64,000 bases of DNA from CAG-877 sp045627525 (GCA_045627525.1 JAZQNW010000013.1:86113-150112); one strand, 5' to 3'. Positions 1-7,897 are shown, counted from the stretch's first letter. Numbers and translations: made by a program. The notes: generated by a model from the letters alone, not told the origin.

Positions 1-139
1 TGTTAAAGGAAAAATTTATCAAGTTGGTGGAAAATGTGTAGATAATAAAACCTTTAATAAAATAGTTAATAAAATTTTTAATACTATTGATCAAGATACT
101 TATAATAATTATGTAAAAAAAATCTATGAAGCTAGTTAA
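1..139 (+). CDS. C-terminal end of an unknown protein (partial, 5' end outside window)
   Basis: An open frame enters from the left edge (frame starting at base 2) and runs 45 codons to a TAA at 137-139. The visible tail is lysine- and asparagine-rich with the local codon style (KGKIYQVGGKCVDNK near its start, KKIYEAS at its end). It is followed at once by a hairpin with a T-run, which supports a real gene end. I do not recognise the family; too little is visible to assign a function. It converges on the DedA gene and overlaps its 3' end by 8 bp. Confidence 0.5.
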   Translation, partial: VKGKIYQVGGKCVDNKTFNKIVNKIFNTIDQDTYNNYVKKIYEAS

Positions 140-150
140 TAGCTTTTTTT
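129..150 (+). terminator. Intrinsic terminator of the leftmost gene
   Basis: A short stem AAGCTA/TAGCTT with a 5-nt loop is followed by a run of T on the plus strand. It overlaps the stop codons of both converging genes. Confidence 0.5.
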
Positions 151-734
151 GTTTCTAATATTTTTTTAATTATATAACTAACAATCAATAATATAATTAA
201 AATTTTTATTGGTATTTTTAACTTAGTAATAAATTTTGTTATAACAGTCCAATTATTCCCTAATGAATAACCAATATAAGTAAATGCAAATGTCCATGGT
301 ATACTGCCTATTGTTGTATAAATTACAAATTTGATAAATGATAGTCTCATAACTCCTATTGGCAATGAAATAAGTGTTCTTATTATGGGAAAGTTTCTTC
401 CTATTAAAGAGCCTATTAATCCATATTTATGAAACCATCCTTCTGTTTTTTCTAAGTCATTTTCTTTTATAAAAAGATATTTGCCATATTTTTTTATAAA
501 TGGTTTACCGCCTAAATATCCCATAAAATAAATTATTATTGCACAAAATACACTACCAATTAATCCAGCTAAGAAAGCTCCCCAGAATGTTAATATTTTT
601 TTTCCAGCAAGAATACCACCTGTTGCTAGAATTGCTTCACTAGGAATTACTATAATTACAGCTTCTAATATCATCCCTAAAAAAATTCCTATATATCCAT
701 AATTATTTATCAAATTAATTACTACATCCCCCAT
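132..734 (-). CDS. DedA/SNARE-associated (VTT) family membrane protein
   Basis: A 200-aa polytopic protein typical in length for DedA proteins, which act in the cytoplasmic membrane in lipid (undecaprenyl-phosphate or phospholipid) translocation and envelope homeostasis. Visible family signs: an N-terminal re-entrant segment with the acidic/proline motif (VIIVIPSEAIL), the glycine-rich GxxxG-YxxG stretch (MGYLGGKPFIKKYG), and the conserved basic patch IGRNFPIIRTLIS in which the two arginines are hallmark residues, followed by a final hydrophobic helix and a lysine-rich tail. An AGGTGATTG Shine-Dalgarno precedes the ATG. It is separated from the upstream HAD gene by a terminator, so it is probably monocistronic. 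Which lipid it handles cannot be read from sequence. Confidence 0.9.
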   Translation of the reverse strand: MGDVVINLINNYGYIGIFLGMILEAVIIVIPSEAILATGGILAGKKILTFWGAFLAGLIGSVFCAIIIYFMGYLGGKPFIKKYGKYLFIKENDLEKTEGWFHKYGLIGSLIGRNFPIIRTLISLPIGVMRLSFIKFVIYTTIGSIPWTFAFTYIGYSLGNNWTVITKFITKLKIPIKILIILLIVSYIIKKILETKKAIN

Positions 735-756
735 TCAATCACCTAATAAAGAATAT

Positions 757-790
757 GAAAAAAAGAAGAATTATTTTACTAATTCTTCTC
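757..790 (-). terminator. Intrinsic terminator after the HAD gene
   Basis: A 10-bp perfect stem (764-773 with 780-789), 6-nt loop, then a 7-nt A-run at 758-764 that reads as U-run on the minus strand. Confidence 0.75.
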
Positions 791-802
791 TTATATTATT
801 TT

Positions 803-1492
803 TTATTTATTATTCAATAATTCTTCTATGTAGTCCGATACATTATTATATTCAGATTTATTTAATTGATTTAAATCATTACTATGATTTTTAACTACTG
901 CACCTGAAAAACTTTTTAGCATCTCTAAATCATTTACATTGTCTCCTATAACATATAAATCATTTAATGGTAAATTTTCTATTTCAATTAATTTATGTAA
1001 TGCTGATTTTTTATTAGCATCTTTATGAGTAATATTTATATGAATTCTACTTAAATAAGAAAAAGTATTGGTTTTTTCTCTTAATAATTCTATTACTCTT
1101 TTAGCATCTTCATAATTATCATAAGTAGTATAAATTTTTACACAATCATTAATATTAGTTGTTATATTGTATCCATCATCTAAATAATATTTATAATTAT
1201 TATCAGTTAATATTTCTATAATTTTTTCTACTTCTTTAGAATCTATATTAATTGTATTTATACTATAGTCTGTACTGTTATATATCTTAGCTCCATCTTC
1301 ACAAATTAAATAGCTATATGGAATTGAATATTTATTTAATAAGACTTTTATATCTGAATAACTACGTCCTGTAATTATACCAAATATATTACCTAGATTA
1401 ATAAATTTTTTTATGCTTTCGATATTATTTTGAAAAGATTTTTCATCTTCTACATAAAGAGTATTATCAAAATCACTAAAAAGAATTTTCAT
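803..1492 (-). CDS. Cof-type HAD-IIB family sugar-phosphatase-like hydrolase
   Basis: A 229-aa cytoplasmic haloacid dehalogenase-superfamily phosphatase. Motif I is DFDNT near the N-terminus (nucleophile Asp and acid/base Asp), motif II is the Thr of ITGRS, a Lys of motif III lies before the C-terminal core, and motif IV is GDNVND. The long segment between motifs II and III is the IIB cap domain. The substrate is unknown; the family dephosphorylates sugar phosphates, flavin precursors or PLP. The frame can be extended to a GTG at 1501, but AGGTG lies over that codon and is correctly spaced for the ATG at 1492, so the shorter start is chosen. Monocistronic, with a terminator just downstream. 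Confidence 0.85.
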   Translation of the reverse strand: MKILFSDFDNTLYVEDEKSFQNNIESIKKFINLGNIFGIITGRSYSDIKVLLNKYSIPYSYLICEDGAKIYNSTDYSINTINIDSKEVEKIIEILTDNNYKYYLDDGYNITTNINDCVKIYTTYDNYEDAKRVIELLREKTNTFSYLSRIHINITHKDANKKSALHKLIEIENLPLNDLYVIGDNVNDLEMLKSFSGAVVKNHSNDLNQLNKSEYNNVSDYIEELLNNK

Positions 1493-1565
1493 GTACATCA
1501 CCTGCTTTTATTATATAATGAAATATCATATTTTTGATATATTATTTATTTTTTTAAAAAAGTAG

Positions 1566-1593
1566 TTGACAATATATAGTTTTTTGGTATAAT
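1566..1593 (+). promoter_or_regulatory. Strong sigma-A promoter of tRNA-Gly
   Basis: TTGACA (1566-1571), 16-bp spacer, TATAAT (1588-1593): both hexamers match consensus. It lies about 65 bp upstream of the tRNA, leaving a processed leader of roughly 58 nt. Confidence 0.8.
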
Positions 1594-1657
1594 TAATATT
1601 GTCTACTTTATTTAGTCGACTTGGTTATCGGAAAAGCTGAGTTCGATTAATAAATAT

Positions 1658-1731
1658 GCGGATGTAGTTTAATGGTAGAACCTCAGCCTTCCAAGCTGAC
1701 TACGTGGGTTCGATTCCCATCATCCGCTCCA
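1658..1731 (+). tRNA. tRNA-Gly (anticodon TCC), CCA encoded
   Basis: A 74-nt cloverleaf. The acceptor stem GCGGATG (1658-1664) pairs with CATCCGC (1721-1727), the discriminator is T, and CCA is encoded at 1729-1731. The anticodon stem TCAGC/GCTGA encloses the loop CTTCCAA, giving anticodon TCC, which reads GGN glycine codons. The T-arm carries the usual GTTCGATTC. A consensus promoter lies upstream and an intrinsic terminator directly downstream, so it is a single-gene transcript. Confidence 0.97.
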
Positions 1732-1740
1732 ATTGACATT

Positions 1741-1767
1741 AACTAACTAGAAATAGTTAGTTTTTTT
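1741..1767 (+). terminator. Intrinsic terminator of tRNA-Gly
   Basis: Perfect 9-bp stem AACTAACTA/TAGTTAGTT closed by a GAAA tetraloop, followed by a T-run. It starts 9 bp after the tRNA CCA end. Confidence 0.85.
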
Positions 1768-1830
1768 GTGTTTATTAAACTCCACTCGTCTAGCTTAAAT
1801 ACAAATAAATTGATTTTATTAAAATAATAT

Positions 1831-2529
1831 TTAAATTGTAAATTGTAATTCTTTTAAAGTTTCTACTTTTGATAATGGAATAATTGATAATATATATCCG
1901 TCTATCCTAGCTAATTTTGAAAATCCATCGTTTGGTGCATAAAAAGCAATTAGTTCTAATTGATTATTTTCTAAAATTGTTCGAATATATGATAAGTCAT
2001 GATAGTCTGTTTGAATATTATCTTTTCTTCTAAGTTTAAATAATTCGCTGTCATTAATTAATATATCATTTATATTTATTTTTATATTATAACCTTGTGA
2101 TTTTATAAGATTGTTAATTAAATAAATGATTGAATTTAAGTCAAAATTTTTCTCAATAAATATCATATTGTTGTTATCAATCATAAATTGTACATAATCA
2201 ACTAGATTATTAATATTATTTGGTATTTTTCTTTTAACATTAAATTCATTTGATAATTGATTTAAATATTCTTTATTATATACTAGAGGAATATAAATAT
2301 TAGGATCAATATCACTATCTAAATTATATTTATTTGATTTCTTTTTTTTCTTTTTTGTAATAGTAAATATTATAGTTGCAAATATAATATAAAATAAATT
2401 AGTTACAATGGAGGAATTCAATTTTATTTCAATAAATGTAATAAACACAATTATAATTAGAATAATTAGTAACCTAAACATTACTTTTCTTTTTGACTTT
2501 TTTATAAATAGATTGAATCTATTATTCAT
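1831..2529 (-). CDS. Membrane-anchored protein of unknown function
   Basis: 232 aa, not recognised. Two hydrophobic helices lie near the N-terminus (about residues 18-36 and 42-58), then a run of six lysines and a soluble region of about 170 residues with mixed alpha/beta character, which the positive-inside rule puts in the cytoplasm. No catalytic motif stands out. A strong AAAGGAGG-type ribosome-binding site precedes the ATG. It lies 48 bp downstream of the endonuclease IV-like gene on the same strand with no clear terminator between, so co-transcription is possible. Confidence 0.65.
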   Translation of the reverse strand: MNNRFNLFIKKSKRKVMFRLLIILIIIVFITFIEIKLNSSIVTNLFYIIFATIIFTITKKKKKKSNKYNLDSDIDPNIYIPLVYNKEYLNQLSNEFNVKRKIPNNINNLVDYVQFMIDNNNMIFIEKNFDLNSIIYLINNLIKSQGYNIKININDILINDSELFKLRRKDNIQTDYHDLSYIRTILENNQLELIAFYAPNDGFSKLARIDGYILSIIPLSKVETLKELQFTI

Positions 2530-2577
2530 TTATTATTCCTCCTTTCTTTTTACTAATTTAATATTTTTTATATAAAT

Positions 2578-4023
2578 TTAAATATTATTATCATTGTATA
2601 ATTTCTTCATTAATATTGCTCCAATATCTTGTGTATTATGGGCTTCACAAACTGTAATTGGACTTATTTTCATATTCTTAATGGCATCTATATAATCTTC
2701 AGCTTTTGGAAAATATTCTGAATTATTATCAAATAAAGATAATTGATTATTTTCGACTTTATCACCAAACGCCTTATGAATCTTTTCACCTTTTTCAGTA
2801 TAATCAACAGGATAAACATGAAAATGAGTTTCTTCTAATATATCTCTTCCTAATTCTTTTTCTATTTTTTTTAGTACATTAATTATTGCATCTTTTGAAG
2901 TCATGCTTCCAATTTCTCTAGCATGTAGATGTGCTAAATCAATACATGGTCTAGCATATTTGACATTTTTACATATTTCTATGATTTCATCTAAAGATCC
3001 TAATTGATTTACTTTTCCACCTATCTCTGGGTATAATTTAATACTTTTAGTATCTATGTTTTTTTCAACATCATTTAATGCATCTATAAGTCTTTTTAGC
3101 CCGTTTTTTCTATCTTCTTTTCCTGTACCATAACCAGCACCTGGGTGAAAAATAATTCTTGTCGCTCCTAATTTTTCTGCTAAGGCAAAAGCCTTAACTA
3201 TTTCTTGTTTTGATCTTTCTACTACGTCTGATTTTATTGAAGCTAAACTGATATAATATGGTGCATGAATGGTAATAGTTAAATTATTTTCTTCTGCTAA
3301 TTTTTTATATAATATTGCTTGTTCATCTTTCATTCTTATTCCGTAAGTACATTGTAGTTCTATACCATCTAAATTTATTTCTTTTAGCCAAGTAAAAATA
3401 TTTTCTCTCTTTTTACCATATGAACTATTAAAAAAATTAATTGGAAAACCTGCAACTAAAAATTTAGGACTGTCGTACATTATTTTCTTTAATTGCTCAT
3501 ATATCATTTTTATTGTTTCATTTGATTCTTTTCTATCTTCTTGGCCTTTATGACTAAAGAAATCATTCCATTCTTCTAGTACTTCTTTTATGTTATTTTT
3601 ATTTACTTTATCAGATAATATCTTTTTAGCTGTTTTATTATAATTCATTAATGATACTACTGCTAGTGTTTTATAGTATGATTTTTCTGGTATATGTGAT
3701 TTTTTATAAAATTCTAAGGCCATATCATCTGTTATTTTTTTTGGATTTTTTATAATTATTTTATTAGTTCTATATATAGTTGTTGCGCCTTCTAATTTTA
3801 CATTTTCTGCATCTTCCGGTATTTCTACATCATATATTGTATCTCCTCTATGAAGCCATCTTATTATACTGTCTTCTTCTGAATAATTAAATCCTCCAAA
3901 ATCTTTAGGATTAGCAGCTGTCGGATTCCAATTATCGCTTATATTAATTTCATTAACTTTATAATCAAGTCCTATTTTAGCACCACTTTTAGTTCCATAC
4001 ATTACTTTTACAAATTTTTTCAT
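2578..4023 (-). CDS. Endonuclease IV-like TIM-barrel protein with N-terminal accessory domain and a clamp-type QLSLF motif
   Basis: 481 aa in two parts. The first ~150 residues form an uncharacterised domain (landmarks GGFNYSEEDSIIRWLHRGD, then IYDVEIP and TNKIII). From about residue 185 there is an AP-endonuclease-2/sugar-isomerase barrel with the metal-ligand pattern of endonuclease IV (Nfo): His in TIHAPY, His in FHPGAG, Glu in YPEIGG, Asp and His in IDLAHLH, His in HFHVYP, His in EKIH and Glu in CEAHNTQ. Nfo enzymes cut DNA 5' of abasic sites. Residues 427-431 are QLSLF, the canonical beta-sliding-clamp-binding pentapeptide. Its ATG overlaps the stop of the upstream HIT-like gene (ATGA), so the two are translationally coupled. 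A DNA-repair role is inferred; an isomerase role cannot be excluded. Confidence 0.75.
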   Translation of the reverse strand: MKKFVKVMYGTKSGAKIGLDYKVNEINISDNWNPTAANPKDFGGFNYSEEDSIIRWLHRGDTIYDVEIPEDAENVKLEGATTIYRTNKIIIKNPKKITDDMALEFYKKSHIPEKSYYKTLAVVSLMNYNKTAKKILSDKVNKNNIKEVLEEWNDFFSHKGQEDRKESNETIKMIYEQLKKIMYDSPKFLVAGFPINFFNSSYGKKRENIFTWLKEINLDGIELQCTYGIRMKDEQAILYKKLAEENNLTITIHAPYYISLASIKSDVVERSKQEIVKAFALAEKLGATRIIFHPGAGYGTGKEDRKNGLKRLIDALNDVEKNIDTKSIKLYPEIGGKVNQLGSLDEIIEICKNVKYARPCIDLAHLHAREIGSMTSKDAIINVLKKIEKELGRDILEETHFHVYPVDYTEKGEKIHKAFGDKVENNQLSLFDNNSEYFPKAEDYIDAIKNMKISPITVCEAHNTQDIGAILMKKLYNDNNI

Positions 4024-4451
4024 AATTCAAATTCATCTCTCATCATCTCATATATTTTTATCTTTTCTTCTTTGGTAAAGATATCTTTTTGTCTTTTTAA
4101 TTTACTATTAGACCATTTCCAAAAATTATATCCAAAATGTCTGTCTTTATAAATTTTATTAAATAATTTAATACTCGTTTTATATCTTGGAACAAACCAA
4201 AAATGTACATTTGGCTTTTTATTATCTTTATATGCATTATTCATTAAACAAGCGAAATTGTACATAGTTGGAGAAAATATTTTATCGCAAACTCTTTCTA
4301 ATTCTTTTTCCAGTTTTCCTAACTCTTCCCACTCTTCTTTTGTCATATCACTTAATTTTTCCTTAGTACTTGAAATAATACATGCACCAGGAAATTCTTG
4401 ACACCAATCTTGAAATATTATTTCAAAATATTTTCCTTTATATAATTCCAT
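4020..4451 (-). CDS. HIT-like (histidine triad) protein with a degenerate triad
   Basis: 143 aa. The segment NVHFWFVPRY (about residues 81-90) aligns with the HIT signature (His-x-His-x-His followed by PR); here the first His is Asn and the third is Trp, leaving only the central His, which is the nucleophile in HIT hydrolases and transferases. The upstream alternating acidic helix also fits the fold. HIT enzymes hydrolyse or transfer nucleotides from dinucleoside polyphosphates or adenylated substrates. Activity is uncertain with two of three His lost. AGAAGGTGA is well placed before the ATG. It is first in a two-gene unit with the endonuclease IV-like protein (4-bp overlap, TGA stop), suggesting a joint role, perhaps in processing damaged DNA ends (inference). 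Confidence 0.65.
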   Translation of the reverse strand: MELYKGKYFEIIFQDWCQEFPGACIISSTKEKLSDMTKEEWEELGKLEKELERVCDKIFSPTMYNFACLMNNAYKDNKKPNVHFWFVPRYKTSIKLFNKIYKDRHFGYNFWKWSNSKLKRQKDIFTKEEKIKIYEMMRDEFEL

Positions 4452-4556
4452 TAATTCACCTTCTAATATTACTTAATATAAGTATAACATACGTATATAT
4501 TTTTTTATTTAAAATAAAATAATTTTGTAAACATTTTATATTATTTAAATTTTCTA

Positions 4557-4584
4557 TTTACTTTTAAATTTAAAGTGTTATAAT
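4557..4584 (+). promoter_or_regulatory. Probable promoter of the YitT gene
   Basis: TTTACT (4557-4562), 16-bp spacer, TATAAT (4579-4584), 24 bp before the chosen ATG. Confidence 0.55.
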
Positions 4585-4608
4585 TTTTTTACTTTGGGAG
4601 TTGATTTA

Positions 4609-5487
4609 ATGAAAAAAGTATTAAATATTTTTAATTGGGATTTAATTGATATAGTAAAAGTATTATTTGGATCTTTATTATTTTGTTTTGCTATTAATAT
4701 TTTTGTTGTACCTAATAATATGTATAACGGAGGTGTTTTAGGTTTATCACAATTAATAAGAAGTTTTTTAATTAATACATTTTCTATAAAAACCAATTTT
4801 GATTTTAGTGGTATAATCTATTATTTTATTAATATTCCATTATTTATAATTGCTTATAAAAACTTGGGAAAAACATTTTTTGTAAGAACATTATTTGTAA
4901 TAACTATTCAGGCTGTTTTACTTTCAGTAATACCAATTGTTCATGTTATAGATGATGTTTTAGCAAGTGTATTAGTGGGTGGTGTTTTAGCAGGTATTGG
5001 TATTGGTATGACTTTAGCTGTAGGTGCTTCTACTGGTGGTACTGATATAATTGGGCTTATTCTTGCTCAGAAAAATAATAATTTTTCTGTTGGTAAATTA
5101 GGATTAATATTTAATTTAGTTATATACTCTATTGCTGGAATTTTATATGGTATAGAAGTTATGATTTATTCTATTATTTATTCTGTAATAAATACTTTAA
5201 TGATTGATAAAATGCATAATCAAAATATATCTTCAACAGCATTTATTTTTTGTAAGAAAAAACCTATAGAAATTAATAATTATATTAAAAATGAGTTAAA
5301 TAGAGATTTTACTTATTGGGATGCTAAAGGTGGATATGATGATTCTAAAACTTATATTATATATACAGCTTTAACTAAATATGAATTAATTCTATTAGAA
5401 AAGAAAATCAAATTATTAGATGATCATGCATTTATAATTAAAAGTGAAAAATCTGGTATTGATGGTAATTTTAAAAAGAAATTTTAA
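4609..5487 (+). CDS. YitT family membrane protein (DUF161 + DUF2179)
   Basis: 292 aa. The N-terminal ~200 residues hold five or so transmembrane segments with the YitT landmarks NMYNGGVLGLSQLI and the glycine-rich IGIGMTLAVGASTGGTDIIG. The C-terminal ~80 residues form a soluble DUF2179 domain (starting near FCKKKPIEI), a ferredoxin-like small-ligand-binding fold. Family members are widespread in Firmicutes; function is unproven. The frame extends to a TTG at 4594, but GGGAG at 4596-4600 sits 8 nt before the ATG at 4609, which is therefore preferred. Monocistronic, with a bidirectional terminator shared with the converging ABC permease. Confidence 0.9.
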   Translation: MKKVLNIFNWDLIDIVKVLFGSLLFCFAINIFVVPNNMYNGGVLGLSQLIRSFLINTFSIKTNFDFSGIIYYFINIPLFIIAYKNLGKTFFVRTLFVITIQAVLLSVIPIVHVIDDVLASVLVGGVLAGIGIGMTLAVGASTGGTDIIGLILAQKNNNFSVGKLGLIFNLVIYSIAGILYGIEVMIYSIIYSVINTLMIDKMHNQNISSTAFIFCKKKPIEINNYIKNELNRDFTYWDAKGGYDDSKTYIIYTALTKYELILLEKKIKLLDDHAFIIKSEKSGIDGNFKKKF

Positions 5488-5525
5488 AAGGTGTAAATGT
5501 TTATAAAACATTCACACCTTTTTTT
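5486..5525. terminator. Bidirectional terminator between YitT and the ABC permease
   Basis: Long near-perfect inverted repeat (GGTGT.AATGTTT against AAACATT.ACACC) flanked by an A-run on the left and a T-run on the right. It contains the stop codon of the minus-strand permease. Confidence 0.8.
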
Positions 5526-6292
5526 AATTCTTTAGTACAAATTATGTTCATTAATCCTATTAATAATATATAGATGGTTATTGAAAGTATGCTAATAAGT
5601 TTAATAGTACTATTATCTAACAAAATTGTATCTTTAAATATTGACATTATATTATTATTAAATAATCCAACAATAAATAATGATAATATTACAAATGACT
5701 GAGATAATATATAGCCAATAATTCCAAAGATAAATGAGAAAGCAACTTTATTATCATTTTTTCTAAATCCTAATATTATTCCTAGATATCCTGATTGAAT
5801 AGAATTTATTATTTCTAAGAAAAGTATTATTATTACTAAAATAACAAATAATAAAGTATTCATATTAAATCCATTTGATATTTTATTAATTGCATCTTTT
5901 AACATTATCCATCTTTCTTCAGTATAATATGTTATAAATAAACTTATTAGCATTACGACAAATCCAACAATAGTAAATATTACTGTTTGAAGAAATCTTG
6001 ATTCATATATTTCTGTTTTAGATACTGGAAGTGTATGCGTTAAGTATGATTCATCTTTATAAAGTGAATCTTTAAATCTTACCCAAGATCTTATTATAGT
6101 ATTAATTAAAATACTAAAAACCATTGAAAACATAAATCCAACACAAATTTGAGATATTATACCTACTATAAATGTCTGTTTTAATGAAAAGAATAATCTA
6201 GTTAATAAGGAACCTAAAATAGCTAAGATATAGAATATTGACATATTTTTTATCATATATTTTAAATCATATTTTAATAATTTATTTAACAT
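5501..6292 (-). CDS. ABC-2 type transporter permease subunit (YtrC/D-like)
   Basis: 263 aa with about six hydrophobic helices and no extracellular domain, the usual plan of an ABC-2 permease. The cytoplasmic loop DESYLTHTLPVSKTEIYESR between helices 2 and 3 is typical of bacitracin/YtrC-type permeases, where it docks on the ATPase. It overlaps the upstream ATPase gene by 7 bp and is the last gene of a GntR-ATPase-permease operon. Family knowledge links such operons to export or sensing of cell-wall-active compounds; the substrate is unknown. Confidence 0.8.
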   Translation of the reverse strand: MLNKLLKYDLKYMIKNMSIFYILAILGSLLTRLFFSLKQTFIVGIISQICVGFMFSMVFSILINTIIRSWVRFKDSLYKDESYLTHTLPVSKTEIYESRFLQTVIFTIVGFVVMLISLFITYYTEERWIMLKDAINKISNGFNMNTLLFVILVIIILFLEIINSIQSGYLGIILGFRKNDNKVAFSFIFGIIGYILSQSFVILSLFIVGLFNNNIMSIFKDTILLDNSTIKLISILSITIYILLIGLMNIICTKELKKGVNVL

Positions 6293-6981
6293 TTGAACAT
6301 CCTCCTAAATATTTCATCTATTGAGCCATTTTCTTTATTTCTTAATTTATCAGCATCACTTTGTAATATTATCTTTCCTTTATCGATAAAAATCACTTCG
6401 TCTAATATTCTTTCAATATCTGAAATTAAATGAGTTGAAATTATTACACTAGCATCTTTATTAAAATTATTTAAGATTGTATCTAATATATAGTCTCTAG
6501 TGGCAGGATCCACACCACCCAATGGTTCATCTAAAATATATAAATCTGCTTTTCTTGACATTACTAATACTAGTTGAACTTTTTCTTGCATACCCTTACT
6601 CATTCTATCTAATTTTTGATTAACATCTAAATCCAAATCTTTTAACAATTTTAAAGCTTTTTTCTTACTAAAATTATCATAAAATTCTTCAAAGTATTCT
6701 ATTACTTCAATTACTTTCATTTCTTTATTTAAATAAGTTCTTTCTGGTAAATATGATATTATTTTTTTACTTTCTACACCAATATTTTTACCATTTACTT
6801 TTATTGTTCCTTCAGTTGGTGTTAATAAATCATTTATTAATTTTATTAATGTTGTTTTACCTGTACCATTTTTTCCTAATAAACCTATTATTTTTCCTTT
6901 AGATATTGTTAAATTAATGTCTTTTAATACTTTTTTATTACCATAATTTTTAGATAAATGTTCAATAGTTAGTAGTTCCAT
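6286..6981 (-). CDS. ABC transporter ATP-binding protein (YtrB-like)
   Basis: 231 aa, a single nucleotide-binding domain. Walker A is GKNGTGKTT near residue 36, the signature loop is a degenerate SKGMQEKVQL in place of LSGGQ, and Walker B is LYILDEPLGGVDP; an H-loop His lies in STHLIS. The SKGM-type signature is typical of YtrB/BcrA exporters. It sits between the GntR regulator (1-bp gap) and the permease (overlap), so the three are co-transcribed. It would energise the membrane subunit encoded downstream. Confidence 0.9.
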   Translation of the reverse strand: MELLTIEHLSKNYGNKKVLKDINLTISKGKIIGLLGKNGTGKTTLIKLINDLLTPTEGTIKVNGKNIGVESKKIISYLPERTYLNKEMKVIEVIEYFEEFYDNFSKKKALKLLKDLDLDVNQKLDRMSKGMQEKVQLVLVMSRKADLYILDEPLGGVDPATRDYILDTILNNFNKDASVIISTHLISDIERILDEVIFIDKGKIILQSDADKLRNKENGSIDEIFRRMFKC

Positions 6982-6982
6982 A

Positions 6983-7342
6983 TTATTCTCCTATCTTTTC
7001 CAAATAATTAATTGAATCGGCTTTTCCTAAACCTATTCTTTTCATTCCTTCAAAATAACTTTTCGCTAAAGTTAATGCATATTCATCTTTTAATTTTTCT
7101 ACTACCTTTGGATCTTTAGTAACAAATTTACCATTTGTTCTTTCGGTATAAATTAATCCTATATCTTCTAGTTCAGATAATGCCTTTTGCATGGTATTAG
7201 GATTAACTTTAAATGTTATTGAAAAATCTCTAACTGATGGTAATTTTTCACCACACTTAAAAGCACCTGATATTATGTATATTTTTACATATTCTAATAG
7301 TTGAATATAGATTGGTATATTATTATCAAATGTTATATTCAT
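6983..7342 (-). CDS. GntR family transcriptional regulator (YtrA subfamily)
   Basis: 119 aa: an N-terminal winged helix-turn-helix (residues ~8-75, with GEKLPSVRDFSITFKVNPNT) and a short ~40-residue C-terminal helical tail, the YtrA layout rather than the longer FadR or HutC types. It is first in the ytr-like operon. The start ATG follows GAGGCGAT. Immediately upstream is a promoter whose -10 is covered by a 17-bp perfect palindrome, so autorepression relieved by wall stress or antibiotic is the likely mode (inference from the YtrA family). Confidence 0.9.
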   Translation of the reverse strand: MNITFDNNIPIYIQLLEYVKIYIISGAFKCGEKLPSVRDFSITFKVNPNTMQKALSELEDIGLIYTERTNGKFVTKDPKVVEKLKDEYALTLAKSYFEGMKRIGLGKADSINYLEKIGE

Positions 7343-7371
7343 AATTATCGCCTCGCTGTATCACTTAATTA

Positions 7372-7388
7372 ATACAATAGTATTGTAT
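7372..7388. promoter_or_regulatory. Likely GntR/YtrA operator palindrome
   Basis: ATACAATA-G-TATTGTAT: perfect 8-bp half-sites around one base. It overlaps the -10 hexamer of the regulator's own promoter, the expected position for a repressor site. Confidence 0.7.
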
Positions 7389-7410
7389 GACGTATATTTT
7401 ATTTTGTCAA
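7382..7410 (-). promoter_or_regulatory. Promoter of the ytrA-like operon
   Basis: On the minus strand TTGACA (7405-7410), 17-bp spacer, TACAAT (7382-7387). The start codon lies 40 bp downstream. Confidence 0.75.
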
Positions 7411-7411
7411 T

Positions 7412-7440
7412 AAAAAAGATTAGAAAAATTTCTAATCTTT
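7412..7440 (-). terminator. Intrinsic terminator of the deaminase gene
   Basis: 12-bp perfect inverted repeat (7415-7426 with 7429-7440) followed on the minus strand by a U-run. It separates the deaminase from the ytr promoter. Confidence 0.8.
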
Positions 7441-7897
7441 AATATATTTCTTTATCCATATTTTTGTATTCTTCAAATAATTTTAAACATTCATCTCTAT
7501 CAACACAAACCATATAGTCGCCTAATTTTTCTCTTCCACCAAATATTTTGTCAAATTTGTCATCTCTAAATCCTATATCTTCATTATCTTTAATTGTGCA
7601 TCCATAGTAAATTTTATCAATATTTGCCCACATGCAAGCACATAGACACATATGGCAAGGTTCACCTGTTGTATAAATTGTACATCCAGACAAATCGTGT
7701 GTATCTAATTTATCACATGCATCTCTTATTGTTGCTATTTCACCATGACATGTTGGATCATCATTTATTAATACTCTATTATGGTCACTTGCTATAATAA
7801 CACCATCTTTAACTATGACTGAGCCAAATGGTCCTCCATGATGATTTTTTATACCTATTCTTGCTTCTTCTATTGCATTTCTCATAAATTCATTCAT
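7439..7897 (-). CDS. Cytidine/deoxycytidylate-type zinc nucleoside deaminase (guanine deaminase-like)
   Basis: 152 aa, the normal size for the CDA-fold deaminases. The zinc site is CHGE (His ligand and catalytic Glu, near residue 51) and EPCHMC (two Cys ligands, near residue 80). GGPFGSVIVKDG at the N-terminus and the ending rich in acidic and aromatic residues resemble GuaD/TadA relatives. The CHGE variant in place of the common HAE places it in the GuaD-like group, so base deamination in purine salvage is likelier than tRNA editing. No neighbour indicates a pathway; it has its own terminator. Confidence 0.8.
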   Translation of the reverse strand: MNEFMRNAIEEARIGIKNHHGGPFGSVIVKDGVIIASDHNRVLINDDPTCHGEIATIRDACDKLDTHDLSGCTIYTTGEPCHMCLCACMWANIDKIYYGCTIKDNEDIGFRDDKFDKIFGGREKLGDYMVCVDRDECLKLFEEYKNMDKEIY

